NCBI RefSeq assembly: GCF_000421405.1
Contig: NZ_ATWY01000004.1
Location: forward strand, 1 to 64,000
Source of the DNA: Butyrivibrio sp. NC2007
GTDB taxonomy: Bacteria; Bacillota; Clostridia; Lachnospirales; Lachnospiraceae
DNA length: 64,000 nucleotides
Direction: 5' to 3'
Part shown: piece by piece, positions 8,534 to 17,673 of the stretch
Position numbering within the stretch: position 1 is the first letter of the stretch
Layout: every line of letters starts with the position of its first letter
The notes under the pieces: model-generated
What the model was told of the DNA's origin: nothing
The model's input: the letters and a program-made list of their open reading frames with translations, nothing else
The model's database searches: none
Program-made: the position numbers and the translations under genes

Positions 8534-9457
8534 TTATTCTACCTTGTCACCTGTCTTGGCATCGTATGTTGATGACTCCAGCACTTCACCTGTCTCATAC
8601 AATACCTTTGAGAATGTTATCTCATTTTTCTTCTTGTCATACTCTGTCTTATATGTATATCGGATGTTTTCATCAAGAACTTCACGGTCTCCGAGCCACA
8701 TTGGGCAGAAAAATTCAAATCCGTCTCCTGACTGAACATCCACCATCTTGTTGGAAACCTCTACGGATACGCCCTCATCGGTTAAAAGAGTGTGCTCAAA
8801 GTCGCCATAATCTCCAATCTCGGCGTCTTCTCTTCCGATAGTACTGAGGTACTCCTCAGCATAAGCCCTATCCTGTTTGTTCAGCTCATTCCTGTCATCA
8901 TCCTCGATGGTGATGCATCTGCTCCAGAGTTTCTCAGGGAAGTTCTCCTTGATTGAATCAACAAAGTTGCTTCCGTCTTCAGCCTCTACGATTGATATGA
9001 ATTCATAGGTTCCGTCTTCATTGGCCTTAACTGTTACGACTGCAGGGATAACACCTGAACCTGCGCATCTTACAAAGTTGCCGTCCTGGAACTCGTAAGC
9101 TCCGAAAGTCTCAAGCACATAGCACTTTATCTCGCCGTTCTCATCAGGCTCTTCCTTGTCCATAAGGATATGGCCCTCGCCCTGAGTCTCGCCTGCCTTA
9201 TAAAGGTTGTTGATGGTTATAAGGATTCCGTTTCCGATGGTCTCATCGAGATCTGCAGTGATGAGCGGATCTGAAACTTCTTCTGTAGCTGCATCTGAAG
9301 GCTCCGGGGCAGGTGCCTCTACGCTGGCCTCCTCAGTTGATGCCTCTGTAGTGGCTTCGGGCACTTCTTCTACAGGTGCATCCTTTTTACCACAGCCAGC
9401 CATCATGGCAGCTGATAAAACTGTAATCAAAAATACCGCCAAAAGTCTGTTTTTCAT
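8534..9457 (-). CDS. Lipoprotein of unknown function
   Basis: The 307-residue product has a lipoprotein signal peptide with lipobox MAGC (Cys22). A 45-residue Glu/Thr/Ala/Pro-rich linker follows, then a globular domain beginning about residue 68. I recognise no family. The mature domain is acidic and beta-rich, with many paired Asp/Glu residues. It should sit on the outer face of the membrane. It has its own short flanks and no clear operon partner, lying between the DUF6033 and NUDIX genes. Confidence 0.7.
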   Translation of the reverse strand: MKNRLLAVFLITVLSAAMMAGCGKKDAPVEEVPEATTEASTEEASVEAPAPEPSDAATEEVSDPLITADLDETIGNGILITINNLYKAGETQGEGHILMDKEEPDENGEIKCYVLETFGAYEFQDGNFVRCAGSGVIPAVVTVKANEDGTYEFISIVEAEDGSNFVDSIKENFPEKLWSRCITIEDDDRNELNKQDRAYAEEYLSTIGREDAEIGDYGDFEHTLLTDEGVSVEVSNKMVDVQSGDGFEFFCPMWLGDREVLDENIRYTYKTEYDKKKNEITFSKVLYETGEVLESSTYDAKTGDKVE

Positions 9458-9504
9458 AATTTTACCCTCCTCTAGGTAATTTCAATTATATAAAGAAATC
9501 ACCC

Positions 9505-10173
9505 TTATTTCCATAAACCTGATATAAAATAAATCAGCGCAGACCAGGTATATACAGAGTAAAAATGCCCTTTGTCATCTACTCCCTTCTTCAAAATTTC
9601 TTTTGCCTTATCCTCATTTACCAGTTCGAACCCGTCAAAGCACTCCTGGCCAAGAGCGCCGGTCTGATCCAGCATATCAAGGTTATCGAGGTGGAGCTTA
9701 ACGCAGACAAGGCCGTTGCTCTCATCAGTCATTCCGGGCGAGCTGAACAGAAGCGGATTTATAACAAAGAGTTCATCTCTGTTTTCATCCACCACAATGC
9801 CTGTCTCCTCGAAGATTTCGCGCTTTGCTGTCTCGATCAGGGGATTTTCTTTTTCTTTATCCTCAGGATCCACAAGTCCTGCAGGGACACTTAGAAGGAG
9901 CCTTCCTGTGGGATATCTGAACTCATAGGAGAAAAGAAGCTGTGGCTCTTTGCCGGGAAGCTCCACGATAACAACGCAGCTTACGGCGTCCGGGATCATG
10001 GCCTTAAACTCATCCTCGGTCATAGGTGCAACCAGATTTTCGAGCGATCTTCTTGAGGCATCAAAATAGTGCTTTCCCTCTTCGTACTTTAAGTCGTATA
10101 CCCGGAGAAACTTCTTGTCTACTACATTCTCAACACATTCCTTTGTGATCTTTGGCATTTTATTTGTTTCCAT
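9505..10173 (-). CDS. NUDIX hydrolase (ADP-ribose pyrophosphatase-like)
   Basis: The 222-residue protein has a NUDIX box of the form ETAKREIFEETGI, preceded by the SVPAGLVDPED strand and loop typical of ADP-ribose pyrophosphatases. These enzymes cleave nucleoside diphosphates linked to another group, using divalent metal bound by the REIFEE glutamates. A longer frame opens at 10218, but the start at 10173 has AAGGGGA upstream and the extra residues run through a terminator hairpin. Substrate is inferred from family resemblance only. Confidence 0.85.
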   Translation of the reverse strand: METNKMPKITKECVENVVDKKFLRVYDLKYEEGKHYFDASRRSLENLVAPMTEDEFKAMIPDAVSCVVIVELPGKEPQLLFSYEFRYPTGRLLLSVPAGLVDPEDKEKENPLIETAKREIFEETGIVVDENRDELFVINPLLFSSPGMTDESNGLVCVKLHLDNLDMLDQTGALGQECFDGFELVNEDKAKEILKKGVDDKGHFYSVYTWSALIYFISGLWK

Positions 10174-10191
10174 AATTGTCCCCTTTTTGCA

Positions 10192-10224
10192 TAAAAGCCC
10201 CATAGTTCCTAGAACCATGGGGCT
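10192..10224 (-). terminator. Terminator after the 10240-10977 lipoprotein gene
   Basis: A 13-bp stem at 10196-10224 (perfect on the minus-strand RNA if one G-U pair is counted) with a three-base loop, followed by only four T. It would separate the lipoprotein from the NUDIX gene; efficiency is uncertain because of the short T run. Confidence 0.6.
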
Positions 10225-10239
10225 AGTTTGTGCCTTTGA

Positions 10240-10977
10240 TTACTTAACTGTAACCTTTGTGATGTGAGGATTTGCACCCTCGTACCAGTAGAGGAATCCC
10301 TCCATATCTACAGTCTGACCGATCTCAAGGCCCTGAACAGCCTTGTAAACCTCTGTGTCAGCGCCGCAAAGGTAAGACTCTACTGTAAATGTATATGTCT
10401 GGCCGTTAACAGAAGCGTTGAAGTAAAGGTCATCGCCCTCTGTTCCTGAGCCGTCCCACTTGTAAAGGTAAGCTACATCTGCTCCGTTTGCATCCTTTGA
10501 AGGCTCGATTGTAAGGCCCTTGAATGCTGCAAAAACGTTCTGCTTGTCGACAAGCTCATCCTTGCCAAGAAGTCCTGTAACGTCCTGTGCCTTAGCAACA
10601 TAGGTGTCACCACTCTCGATCTCGTAAGTTGCGTCAACGATCTCAACTTCGCCTGACCACTCTGACTTGTAACCTGTAACCTTGATCTTTGTTCCGGGAA
10701 CAAGCTTGTTGTACTCATCCTCTGTGCAAGGAAGCTCATAGATGAAGTATCCGCCGTCAGCATCCTGAGTGTAGATGGTTGCCTTGTTCTCCCACCATGA
10801 CTGCTTAGCCTGAACATAAGTCTCAACAACTACTTCAGAATCAAGCTCAGCTGCTGCGTATTCAGCGTAAGTCATAACGCCCTCGCTCTTAGCTGACTTG
10901 CCACTTCCTGAAGCCCCGCATGCCGCAGTCGACAGAGCGACTACCATAGTAAGTACTACTGCCAATGTCTTTTTCAT
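10240..10977 (-). CDS. Lipoprotein with OB-fold-like domains
   Basis: This 245-residue protein has a signal peptide with lipobox TAAC (Cys20), a short Ser/Gly/Lys linker, and then two similar halves. The first runs from MTYAEYAAAELDSEVVVETY, with GTKIKVTGYKSEWSGEVEI. The second contains GLEIGQTVDMEGFLYWYEG and ends HITKVTVK. The phrase 'requirement of X, then G-x-K/V-x-V-x-G' resembles extracytoplasmic OB-fold lipoproteins. The function is unknown and the fold is inferred. It lies downstream of the sugar transporter genes but probably has its own promoter: a TATAAT lies about 40 bases upstream. Confidence 0.7.
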   Translation of the reverse strand: MKKTLAVVLTMVVALSTAACGASGSGKSAKSEGVMTYAEYAAAELDSEVVVETYVQAKQSWWENKATIYTQDADGGYFIYELPCTEDEYNKLVPGTKIKVTGYKSEWSGEVEIVDATYEIESGDTYVAKAQDVTGLLGKDELVDKQNVFAAFKGLTIEPSKDANGADVAYLYKWDGSGTEGDDLYFNASVNGQTYTFTVESYLCGADTEVYKAVQGLEIGQTVDMEGFLYWYEGANPHITKVTVK

Positions 10978-11029
10978 AATTTTTCTCCTTTTGTGTGTGC
11001 TACTGTTTTAGCAAAATGATTATAGCACA

Positions 11030-12616
11030 TTATTTTTTCTTGTTGTATTCCCTAAAGGCGACAAGCCCTATCAAAGCCCACGCCAGAACAAGTACTGTTA
11101 AAAGAGCTTTCGACGCACCGGAAAGTGGTCCCAAAGCTTTTTTCTCACCGGAAGAAGCGCCTGCGCTCCTCTGATCCAGGTGGTAGAGCGACTTAACCTC
11201 TTTGTACTGAGCTTCTATGAAGGCGTCATCAACAGTCTTTTTTCTGCGGACAGACTTTGTCACGTTTTCTATGAGCTGTCCCGCCGCGTCCCTGACTGAA
11301 GCTGAGCCGTTAAACACCTCGGTCACGAAGGTGTTTTTGGTGTTATCCATAAGAAGTTTAACTGCCTTGATCTTTACGTCATAATGCTCAGAGTTGTCCT
11401 CTCCCTCTTTTGCAAGGTACTCCTGATACTCAGGGCTGTTCTGCGCCTTGGTGGTCACCGGAATATACCCCTCTGTCTTGGAGTAAGCTATCTGTACATC
11501 GTTAGTCAAAAGATATTGTGCAAACATCCAGGATGCCAGAACCTGCTGGGGGTCTTTCTTATTGAAGATGCAAAGAGAAGGGCCCTGGGAGATCATCTTA
11601 AGATCCGAAGTATCATACTGCGGAACCGGCAACACTTTAGTTTCAAAATCCACAACCTTATCCGGTGCGATATCAAGAAGAGGCGCTTTGCTGCCCATCC
11701 AGGTTGAGCCTGCAGTTGAATCAATGGCAAAGATGCACTGTCCGGCATTTAAAAAGTTTGCCGGATATCCGGATATCTTGAAGGTGGAAAAAGCCCCGGT
11801 TTCTGTGTGCTGCGCAACGGTCTTTAAAATGTCTTTTGTATCATCGTTAAAAAGAAGGGCGTTTCCGTCACTGTCGGTGTAAGGCGCATCTTCCTGCCTT
11901 AGCATTGTGATCAGCATGTTGTCTGTGGACTTGTAGATTACAGGGATCAAGACGTTCTGTCCGTTTACTTTATAGGTTCCGTCTTCGTTTTTCTCTGTAG
12001 CTGCCTCGGCTACCTCCCACATAAAGTCCCAGGTAAGGACTTCAGGAAGGGTAAAGCCAAGCTTCTCTACATAAGTCTCATTAACGTAACAAGCCTCGGT
12101 GGATCTCATAAAGGGAAGCGCATAGTGGCTTTCCCCGATGAGTCCTTCATCAAGGAACTCGGTTACGATCTCATCCTTACCGGGTGAGTCGTATTTAAGC
12201 TCACTTCCTCCAAGGCCGTACCTGGCATCTGACATGAGGTCATCAAGCGGCACTACAACGTTATTGCCCGTAAGGTAAGTTGCGATGTGGTCCGGGTAAG
12301 TTATGCAGACATCCGGAGTGGTGCCTGTTGAAATGTTGGTAATAACATCGTTGTATATCTTGCCGTAATCGGTGTAGAGACGCAGGTTTACTGTGATGTT
12401 TGGATATAGCTTCTCAAAGTCCTCTATGGCCTGCGCGTAAATCCTGCTCTGCACAACGTTGGTGTCGTTCTTGGCCCAGAAGGTGATCTGTATTTGTTTG
12501 TTTTCATCAAAGCTCTCAGGAATCTCAAAAGCTTTGTTGGCCTTGGCTCCATGGCATCCGGTAAGCAGCATCGCACCTGCTGCCAGCGCCATCGCCATAA
12601 CTCTAATCTTCTTCAT
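11030..12616 (-). CDS. ABC sugar transporter substrate-binding lipoprotein with C-terminal membrane segment
   Basis: This 528-residue extracellular solute-binding protein (family 1) belongs to the carbohydrate importer encoded just upstream. It has a lipobox LTGC (Cys21). The binding fold has the expected ITFWAKNDTN strand near the N-terminus, YITYPDHIATYL-like segments and a family-typical ASWMFAQYLL helix. An in-frame GTG lies four codons earlier, but the ATG at 12616 has GAGG at proper distance. Unusually, after about residue 495 there is a hydrophobic stretch (LLTVLVLAWALIGLVAF) and a basic tail, predicting a second membrane anchor. It is the last gene of the operon. Confidence 0.88.
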   Translation of the reverse strand: MKKIRVMAMALAAGAMLLTGCHGAKANKAFEIPESFDENKQIQITFWAKNDTNVVQSRIYAQAIEDFEKLYPNITVNLRLYTDYGKIYNDVITNISTGTTPDVCITYPDHIATYLTGNNVVVPLDDLMSDARYGLGGSELKYDSPGKDEIVTEFLDEGLIGESHYALPFMRSTEACYVNETYVEKLGFTLPEVLTWDFMWEVAEAATEKNEDGTYKVNGQNVLIPVIYKSTDNMLITMLRQEDAPYTDSDGNALLFNDDTKDILKTVAQHTETGAFSTFKISGYPANFLNAGQCIFAIDSTAGSTWMGSKAPLLDIAPDKVVDFETKVLPVPQYDTSDLKMISQGPSLCIFNKKDPQQVLASWMFAQYLLTNDVQIAYSKTEGYIPVTTKAQNSPEYQEYLAKEGEDNSEHYDVKIKAVKLLMDNTKNTFVTEVFNGSASVRDAAGQLIENVTKSVRRKKTVDDAFIEAQYKEVKSLYHLDQRSAGASSGEKKALGPLSGASKALLTVLVLAWALIGLVAFREYNKKK

Positions 12617-12635
12617 ACTGTTCCTCACACAAAGC

Positions 12636-13508
12636 TCAGCCCTTGGTTCCGCCGCGAGCTACACCCTCCATTATCTTCCTCTTGAAGATCAGGAAAAGAA
12701 CTACCAGCGGGAGCGAGATCACTACAACCGCAGCCATCATGGCAGGTACGTTTTCTCTTCCGAAGCCGTTTTCTCTGATCTCCTGGATTCCGTTGGATAC
12801 CAGGAAGTAATTCTTGTCATCGGTAATGAGTCTTGGCCATACGTAGCTGTTCCAGCACTCAATAACTTTAAGGATAACGATGGTCACCAGCGTTGGCCTT
12901 GATATCGGGATCATAACCCTGAACAGATATCTCATATCCGAGGTTCCGTCCACCTTGGCTGCCTTGTAGAGTTCCTCCGGGATCAGCTCGAAATTCTCCT
13001 TGAGCAGATAAATATAGAACACCGAAGTAACCGACGGCAGGATAAGACCCAGATAAGTATTGCGCAGATCAAGGTTTGTTATGGTCACGAAATTCGTTAT
13101 GATGACCAGCTCATTAGGTATCATCATGAGAGAAAGAAACATTGAAAAGACAATGTCTTTTCCCTTAAAATCAAGTCTCGCGAAAGCAAAAGCCGCAAAG
13201 ATAACGACAATCATCATAAGGCCTGTTGTGACAACGGTAAATATCAGTGTGTTCAGGAAGTACCTTGCAAGAGGCACTGCCGTGAAGGCCTGAATATAGT
13301 TTGCCGTGGTGGGACTTAAGGTATAGAACTTCGGAATGTACTCAGAGTTGTACGATCCATAGCTCTTTACCGAAGTAAGTATCATCCAGTAAAACGGAAA
13401 CAGCACCAAAAGCGCCCAGAGCGCCAGGAAAAAGTACCTTAGCACTGTTCTTGCAGTCTCTTTTATTCTGCTTTCTTTCTCAAGTTTTTTTACTTGCGTT
13501 TTGTCCAT
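12636..13508 (-). CDS. Carbohydrate ABC transporter permease (MalG type)
   Basis: This 290-residue inner permease has six predicted membrane segments. The cytoplasmic EAA loop (EELYKAAKVDGTSDMRYLFR) contacts the ATPase. The C-terminus (KRKIMEGVARGGTKG) matches the VxGLTxGAVKG ending of MalG proteins. It pairs with the permease encoded just upstream (13535-14425) to form the membrane channel of a CUT1-type sugar importer. The substrate cannot be told from sequence. Confidence 0.93.
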   Translation of the reverse strand: MDKTQVKKLEKESRIKETARTVLRYFFLALWALLVLFPFYWMILTSVKSYGSYNSEYIPKFYTLSPTTANYIQAFTAVPLARYFLNTLIFTVVTTGLMMIVVIFAAFAFARLDFKGKDIVFSMFLSLMMIPNELVIITNFVTITNLDLRNTYLGLILPSVTSVFYIYLLKENFELIPEELYKAAKVDGTSDMRYLFRVMIPISRPTLVTIVILKVIECWNSYVWPRLITDDKNYFLVSNGIQEIRENGFGRENVPAMMAAVVVISLPLVVLFLIFKRKIMEGVARGGTKG

Positions 13509-13534
13509 TTATACAGGTTCCTCTTAAAGCTCTT

Positions 13535-14425
13535 TTAATTGTAGAACACAGTCTTTCTGCTGACCATGAGGTTGATGGTGGTGATGGTGAATACGATGGC
13601 AAACAGTATCAGGGCTGCTGCCGATGCAAAGGACGGATATCCGCCGCTGTTGCCGTAGAGCATGTCGTAAACGTAGCCAACGATGGTATTCATACCCGCT
13701 GCATTAAGGTCCGTCCCAAAAAGAGCCACCTCATCGCTGTAGGCTTTGAACGCTCCGATAAATCCTGTGATCACCAGGTAGAAGACCATGGGCGATATCA
13801 TCGGAAGCGTGATCTTGTAGAAGATCCTGAAGGGCGATGTGTTGTCCACCTTGGCTGCCTTGTAATACATCGGGTTCACCGATGCCAGGGCGCTGGTCAG
13901 GATCAGGATCTTGAAGGGCATAACGATCCATATGGTGTAAAAGCACATAACGAACATCTTGGCCCAGTAGGGACCGTCGATGAAATCCACGCCCTTTCCG
14001 CCAAAGAACTGTATCAGTATATTTACGAGACCGTCGGAGTAAGGCGTCTTCTTAAAGAGGATCATGAAGACAAGTCCCACAGCCAAAGTATTTGTCACAT
14101 AGGGGAGAAAATAAACCGTCTGAAAGAAATTCCTGATGTGCCGAATCTTACTGAGCTCCAAGGAAATCAAAAGAGCGATTCCGGTAGAAAGCGGAACCGT
14201 AATAATAACGATAATGAAGGTGTTCTTCAGGGCCTGAATGAAGTACGGGTCGTGAAGGACATAGTTGTAGTTATAAAGCCCAACGCCGAAATAGCTCTGG
14301 GATGCGAAGTTATAACCCTCTTCAAAGGAATAGATGAAAACATCCACAAGAGGGTAAACCATAAATACCAAAAGAAAGGCCAGCGCAGGAAGAAGACACA
14401 GCCAGGCCGTCAGATTCTTCTTCAT
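13535..14425 (-). CDS. Carbohydrate ABC transporter permease (MalF type)
   Basis: This is the second permease of the same importer, 296 residues, with six predicted membrane segments. The EAA loop is present as LASVNPMYYKAAKVDNTSPF. The N-terminal AWLCLLPALAFLLVFMVYPL segment is typical of the UgpA/MalF group. The start overlaps the end of the ATPase gene by four bases (ATGA), so translation is coupled. Short N-terminus, no periplasmic extension. Confidence 0.93.
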   Translation of the reverse strand: MKKNLTAWLCLLPALAFLLVFMVYPLVDVFIYSFEEGYNFASQSYFGVGLYNYNYVLHDPYFIQALKNTFIIVIITVPLSTGIALLISLELSKIRHIRNFFQTVYFLPYVTNTLAVGLVFMILFKKTPYSDGLVNILIQFFGGKGVDFIDGPYWAKMFVMCFYTIWIVMPFKILILTSALASVNPMYYKAAKVDNTSPFRIFYKITLPMISPMVFYLVITGFIGAFKAYSDEVALFGTDLNAAGMNTIVGYVYDMLYGNSGGYPSFASAAALILFAIVFTITTINLMVSRKTVFYN

Positions 14426-15522
14426 GACTTAATCCGTATCCTTTCCTCACTGATCCTGTCGAATAATTTAACTTTAAAAGGCTTAAGGGAAAATCTCACG
14501 ATTCCGTCTACCGGCGTAACATCTTCTTCCGAAGGAATGATTGCCCTTATGTTCTCGCCCTCAAAAAGCTTGTGGGATGCGATAACACTGGTATCGCGGC
14601 CCATAACTTCCCTGTTTATAAACGTGCATGACAATGGTCCGTCAGGGTCAACAATAAAGCCCTCGGGTCTTACTGCAACGAAGACGTCTCTGTCCCCTGC
14701 CCCCTTGGCATCCATAACCGCCTCGTCTCCGATGTACACCTTCTCACCCTTTATGGCGCCTTCAAACACGTTGATCTGCGGAGTTCCAAGGAACATGGCA
14801 ACAAACAGGTTCTCCGGCTCGTCGTAAACTTCCTGGGGTTTACCCATCTGCTGAAGAACGCCGTCTTTCATAACAACGATTATATCTGAAATGCTCATGG
14901 CCTCTTCCTGGTCATGGGTTACAAACACAGTAGTGATGCCTGTTTTAACCTGGATGTGCTTTATTTCTTCTCTGGTCTTGAGCCGCAGTCTCGCATCAAG
15001 GTTTGAGAGGGGCTCATCCAGTAAAAGAACTTTAGGGACCTTTACCAGTGCTCTGGCAATGGCCACTCTCTGCTGCTGTCCGCCGGACATCTCATTGGGT
15101 TTTCTGTCAAGAAGCGCCTCGATCTGAACGAGCCTGGCAGCTGCCTGGACCTTCTCTTCCATTTCTTCCTTGGAGAGCTTTTTGTCTCCGCGAAGGTTCT
15201 CAAGAGGAAATCTGATATTCTGCCTTACGGTCAGATGCGGATAGAGGGCGTAGTTCTGGAAAACCAGTCCCACTCCCCTGTTCTCGGGTTCAAGGTCCGT
15301 AACATCAAGGTCCTCAAAATATATTCTTCCTTCCGTGGGCTTCTCGAGTCCGCAGATAAGATTCAGCGCGGTACTCTTACCACAGCCGGAAGGCCCCAAA
15401 AGCCCCACCAGTTTACCGTCAGGAATCGTGAAGTTGAAGTCAGAGACAGCAACCACCTCATCTTTTATCTTCCTATTCCTGTTGGGAAACCTCTTTGTGA
15501 GGTGCTCAAATACTATTTTCAT
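14422..15522 (-). CDS. Sugar ABC transporter ATP-binding protein (MsmK/UgpC type)
   Basis: The 366 residues include Walker A GPSGCGKST (about 43-51), the Q-loop VFQNYALYPH, signature MSGGQQQRVAIARAL, Walker B LLLDEPLSNLD and the H-loop VTHDQEEAM. A C-terminal TOBE/OB-type domain (about 240-366) is also present. This is the class of ATPase that drives CUT1 sugar importers and can be shared between several. It overlaps the MalF-type gene by four bases and starts 9 bp after the DUF6472 gene. Confidence 0.95.
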   Translation of the reverse strand: MKIVFEHLTKRFPNRNRKIKDEVVAVSDFNFTIPDGKLVGLLGPSGCGKSTALNLICGLEKPTEGRIYFEDLDVTDLEPENRGVGLVFQNYALYPHLTVRQNIRFPLENLRGDKKLSKEEMEEKVQAAARLVQIEALLDRKPNEMSGGQQQRVAIARALVKVPKVLLLDEPLSNLDARLRLKTREEIKHIQVKTGITTVFVTHDQEEAMSISDIIVVMKDGVLQQMGKPQEVYDEPENLFVAMFLGTPQINVFEGAIKGEKVYIGDEAVMDAKGAGDRDVFVAVRPEGFIVDPDGPLSCTFINREVMGRDTSVIASHKLFEGENIRAIIPSEEDVTPVDGIVRFSLKPFKVKLFDRISEERIRIKS

Positions 15523-15531
15523 ACTCTCCCC

Positions 15532-15702
15532 TCAGATCTGGTGTCTTACAACCTTGTACTCATCGCCGTCCTGGTAATAAGGGCACTCCTTATTATTGCC
15601 GGACATGAGCCTGTAGTAGTCGTCCTCATCCATGTTCACCATACAGGTGTAACACTCCCAGTCCTCATCATACACATAATTTGCGCAGCTGTCGCAGATC
15701 AT
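15532..15702 (-). CDS. DUF6472 family small Cys-rich protein
   Basis: This 56-residue protein (MICDSCANYVYDEDWECYTC at the N-terminus) carries five Cys: CDSC near residue 3-6, Cys17 and Cys20, and Cys40 in ECPYY. It is acidic and looks like a small zinc- or iron-binding knuckle. It matches the DUF6472 pattern I know from Lachnospiraceae; function unknown. The start overlaps the cupin stop (ATGA) and the stop lies 9 bp before the ATPase gene, so it is embedded in a tightly packed operon, which argues it is a real gene despite its size. Confidence 0.82.
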   Translation of the reverse strand: MICDSCANYVYDEDWECYTCMVNMDEDDYYRLMSGNNKECPYYQDGDEYKVVRHQI

Positions 15703-16049
15703 ACAAAATCCTCTCTCATGGGATTAAAGATATCCAGAAGAATTCCGGCTTCAAGACATACGCATCCGTGAACCACATCGTTCATCTTGAGCATGGTGTC
15801 TCCGGCTTCCACGATCTTTTTTACCCCATCAATCTCAAACTCAAATTTGCCGCTTACAATATAAGTGATCTGGGTGTGTGGGTGGTGGTGAAGTGCTCCT
15901 ATTGCTCCTTTCTCAAAGGTGTTCTCAACACACATGAGGTCCTTACTGTATGCAAGAACGCGCCTTATCACGCCGTTTCCCTGATCTTCTGCCTTAACAT
16001 CCTTATGAAATACCCATCTCTCGTCTATCATTTTCTCATCCTCCGTCAA
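15699..16049 (-). CDS. Cupin-domain protein
   Basis: The 116 residues form a single small beta-barrel cupin. The metal-binding motif 1 appears as HHHPHTQITYIVSGKFEFEI (residues 54-73) and motif 2 around His94 (NDVVHGCVC). Small cupins of this sort bind a metal and either a sugar or small acid, or act as regulators of sugar use; the substrate is not readable. It overlaps both neighbours by four bases, so it is translated with the ferredoxin/ASKHA gene and DUF6472. Confidence 0.88.
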   Translation of the reverse strand: MTEDEKMIDERWVFHKDVKAEDQGNGVIRRVLAYSKDLMCVENTFEKGAIGALHHHPHTQITYIVSGKFEFEIDGVKKIVEAGDTMLKMNDVVHGCVCLEAGILLDIFNPMREDFV

Positions 16050-17665
16050 AAGTTCATTGCTGCGATATAGTCCTCATCAAATCCGTCCGTGGTTGCCAGT
16101 TCGGTTACCACAGCGCTTTCGGTTATGAGGTCAAGTTTCGCTGCCCCATCAGTTTCTTTTTCCCACCCGGAGAGGACACATGCTGTATACTGCGCAGCGC
16201 CTCTGAGTGCAGAGTTTCCGATTGCTACTATCTTACCATCAAATTCCCTTGGAAACATACGTAATTCTTCTACATTTTCTGGTGATATTTTACTTCCAAA
16301 TCCTCCGGAAACATAGACCTTATCGGGAATATCTCCGTTTAAAAGAGTCTTTGCGCCGGTGTAAATCGCAGCCTTAGCCAGCTGGACGTTTCTGATATCC
16401 TGCTGTGTGAATCTTATTTTGCCGTCTTTGGTCAGCGGAAAGCCATCATCGAAGTACTCATCTGTTAAAAGACCTGTCTCATCAGCGATGTGATTTTTGA
16501 CAAGTTCGGAGGTTATCTCCATAACGCCTGTTCCGCAGATGCCGATGGGTTCTGCGTCGCCGATGGTATGGATGGTCACATGGTGATCTGTTTTATCTAT
16601 TGTTATGTGGTCGATGGCGCCGGGAATTGATGCTGTTCCGCAGCTGATGCCACCTGCCTCAAACACAGGCCCAGCGGCGGCTGAAGTGACTTTCAGGTTT
16701 TCTCCGTCGTAGAAAGCCATCTCACCGTTGGTCCCAAGGTCAAGGAAAAAGAACTTTTCATCATCGGTAAGTTCCAGGGTGAAGAGTCCGGCTACGATGT
16801 CTGCGCCCACAAAGGCTGATATTCCGGGAAGGATTGTTAAGCTGATGTCCGGGATGTTATCAAGGATTATGTCAGATAGCATCCACTCTTTTTCCAAATG
16901 CTCTGCTATGTACGGATAACTGCCAAGGCTTTTCGGATCATTGCCGGCAAGGAGGTAAAGCATGGTTGTGTTGCCAGTTATGGTTATGGCCTTTAGGTCC
17001 GGGTTTTGACCGATATAGGTGATGCTTCCGGCTGTCGTCAGCTCTTTTATCAGATTCTCTATATCTGTGACTACGGTTCTGCGAAGGGCCTCTCGTGTCT
17101 CCTCATCCTCCGCAGCTGAAATTCTTGATATGACATCAGCTCCATAGCGGCGCTGGGAATTGATGCAGCTGGCGGTCTGAAAGACCTTGTAGCCGGGATT
17201 GTCCGAAGTGGTTGATATCAGGGCTGCGGCGATGGTGGTTGTGCCGAGGTCGATGGCAATGCCGTAGGATCTTGTCGTTTCACCATCATGGCCTGTTGGC
17301 TTGCCCAGCTTACCGGGAGAATTTACCGGCTCATCGTCTAAAGTCAGCGCAGATATGTCATGTTCCTTGGCACTTTCAAGAAGCTCCACCTCGCAGTCTT
17401 CATAGACCACGGTTCTGCAGAGGATTCTGATTCCTTCTTCCGTCTCTTCATCCGTCAGGAACTTCTCCTCGAAACTGCCGGGAATTGGCGCGCCTTTCAG
17501 GAACTTGATCCTGCATCTTCCACACCTTCCTGCCCCTGCGCAGGGAAGCGAGTACACGATTCCCGCTCTGTCGAGGATTGCCTTTAGGCGCTCACCCTTT
17601 GTGGCAGCGACGGTTTGCACTTTTCCATATTCATTTATGGTAACCGTAATCTCTTTTGCCCTCAT
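16046..17665 (-). CDS. RACo-like 2Fe-2S ferredoxin / ASKHA (DUF4445) protein
   Basis: The 539 residues begin with a plant-type [2Fe-2S] ferredoxin domain with ligands Cys42, Cys48, Cys51 and Cys83 (CX5CX2C...C). An ASKHA actin-like ATPase-type region follows, with IAIDLGTTTIAAAL and FFLDLGTNGEMAF phosphate loops. This architecture is that of reductive activators of corrinoid proteins (RACo, RamA-like), which use ATP and low-potential electrons to restore Co(I). No corrinoid protein or methyltransferase lies in the window, so the target is unknown. The start at 17665 is preferred over a GTG two codons earlier. It heads the operon that continues through the cupin, DUF6472 and the sugar importer. 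Confidence 0.88.
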   Translation of the reverse strand: MRAKEITVTINEYGKVQTVAATKGERLKAILDRAGIVYSLPCAGAGRCGRCRIKFLKGAPIPGSFEEKFLTDEETEEGIRILCRTVVYEDCEVELLESAKEHDISALTLDDEPVNSPGKLGKPTGHDGETTRSYGIAIDLGTTTIAAALISTTSDNPGYKVFQTASCINSQRRYGADVISRISAAEDEETREALRRTVVTDIENLIKELTTAGSITYIGQNPDLKAITITGNTTMLYLLAGNDPKSLGSYPYIAEHLEKEWMLSDIILDNIPDISLTILPGISAFVGADIVAGLFTLELTDDEKFFFLDLGTNGEMAFYDGENLKVTSAAAGPVFEAGGISCGTASIPGAIDHITIDKTDHHVTIHTIGDAEPIGICGTGVMEITSELVKNHIADETGLLTDEYFDDGFPLTKDGKIRFTQQDIRNVQLAKAAIYTGAKTLLNGDIPDKVYVSGGFGSKISPENVEELRMFPREFDGKIVAIGNSALRGAAQYTACVLSGWEKETDGAAKLDLITESAVVTELATTDGFDEDYIAAMNF

Positions 17666-17673
17666 ATACACTA

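Noticed and set aside
13451-14827. 458-codon plus-strand frame
   Set aside because: It lies antisense to three transporter genes with strong family motifs; His- and Gly-rich composition is typical of a shadow frame.
16046-17665. Corrinoid methyltransferase system around the RACo-like gene
   Set aside because: No corrinoid-binding, methyltransferase or vitamin B12 genes, nor a cobalamin riboswitch, were recognised within the window.
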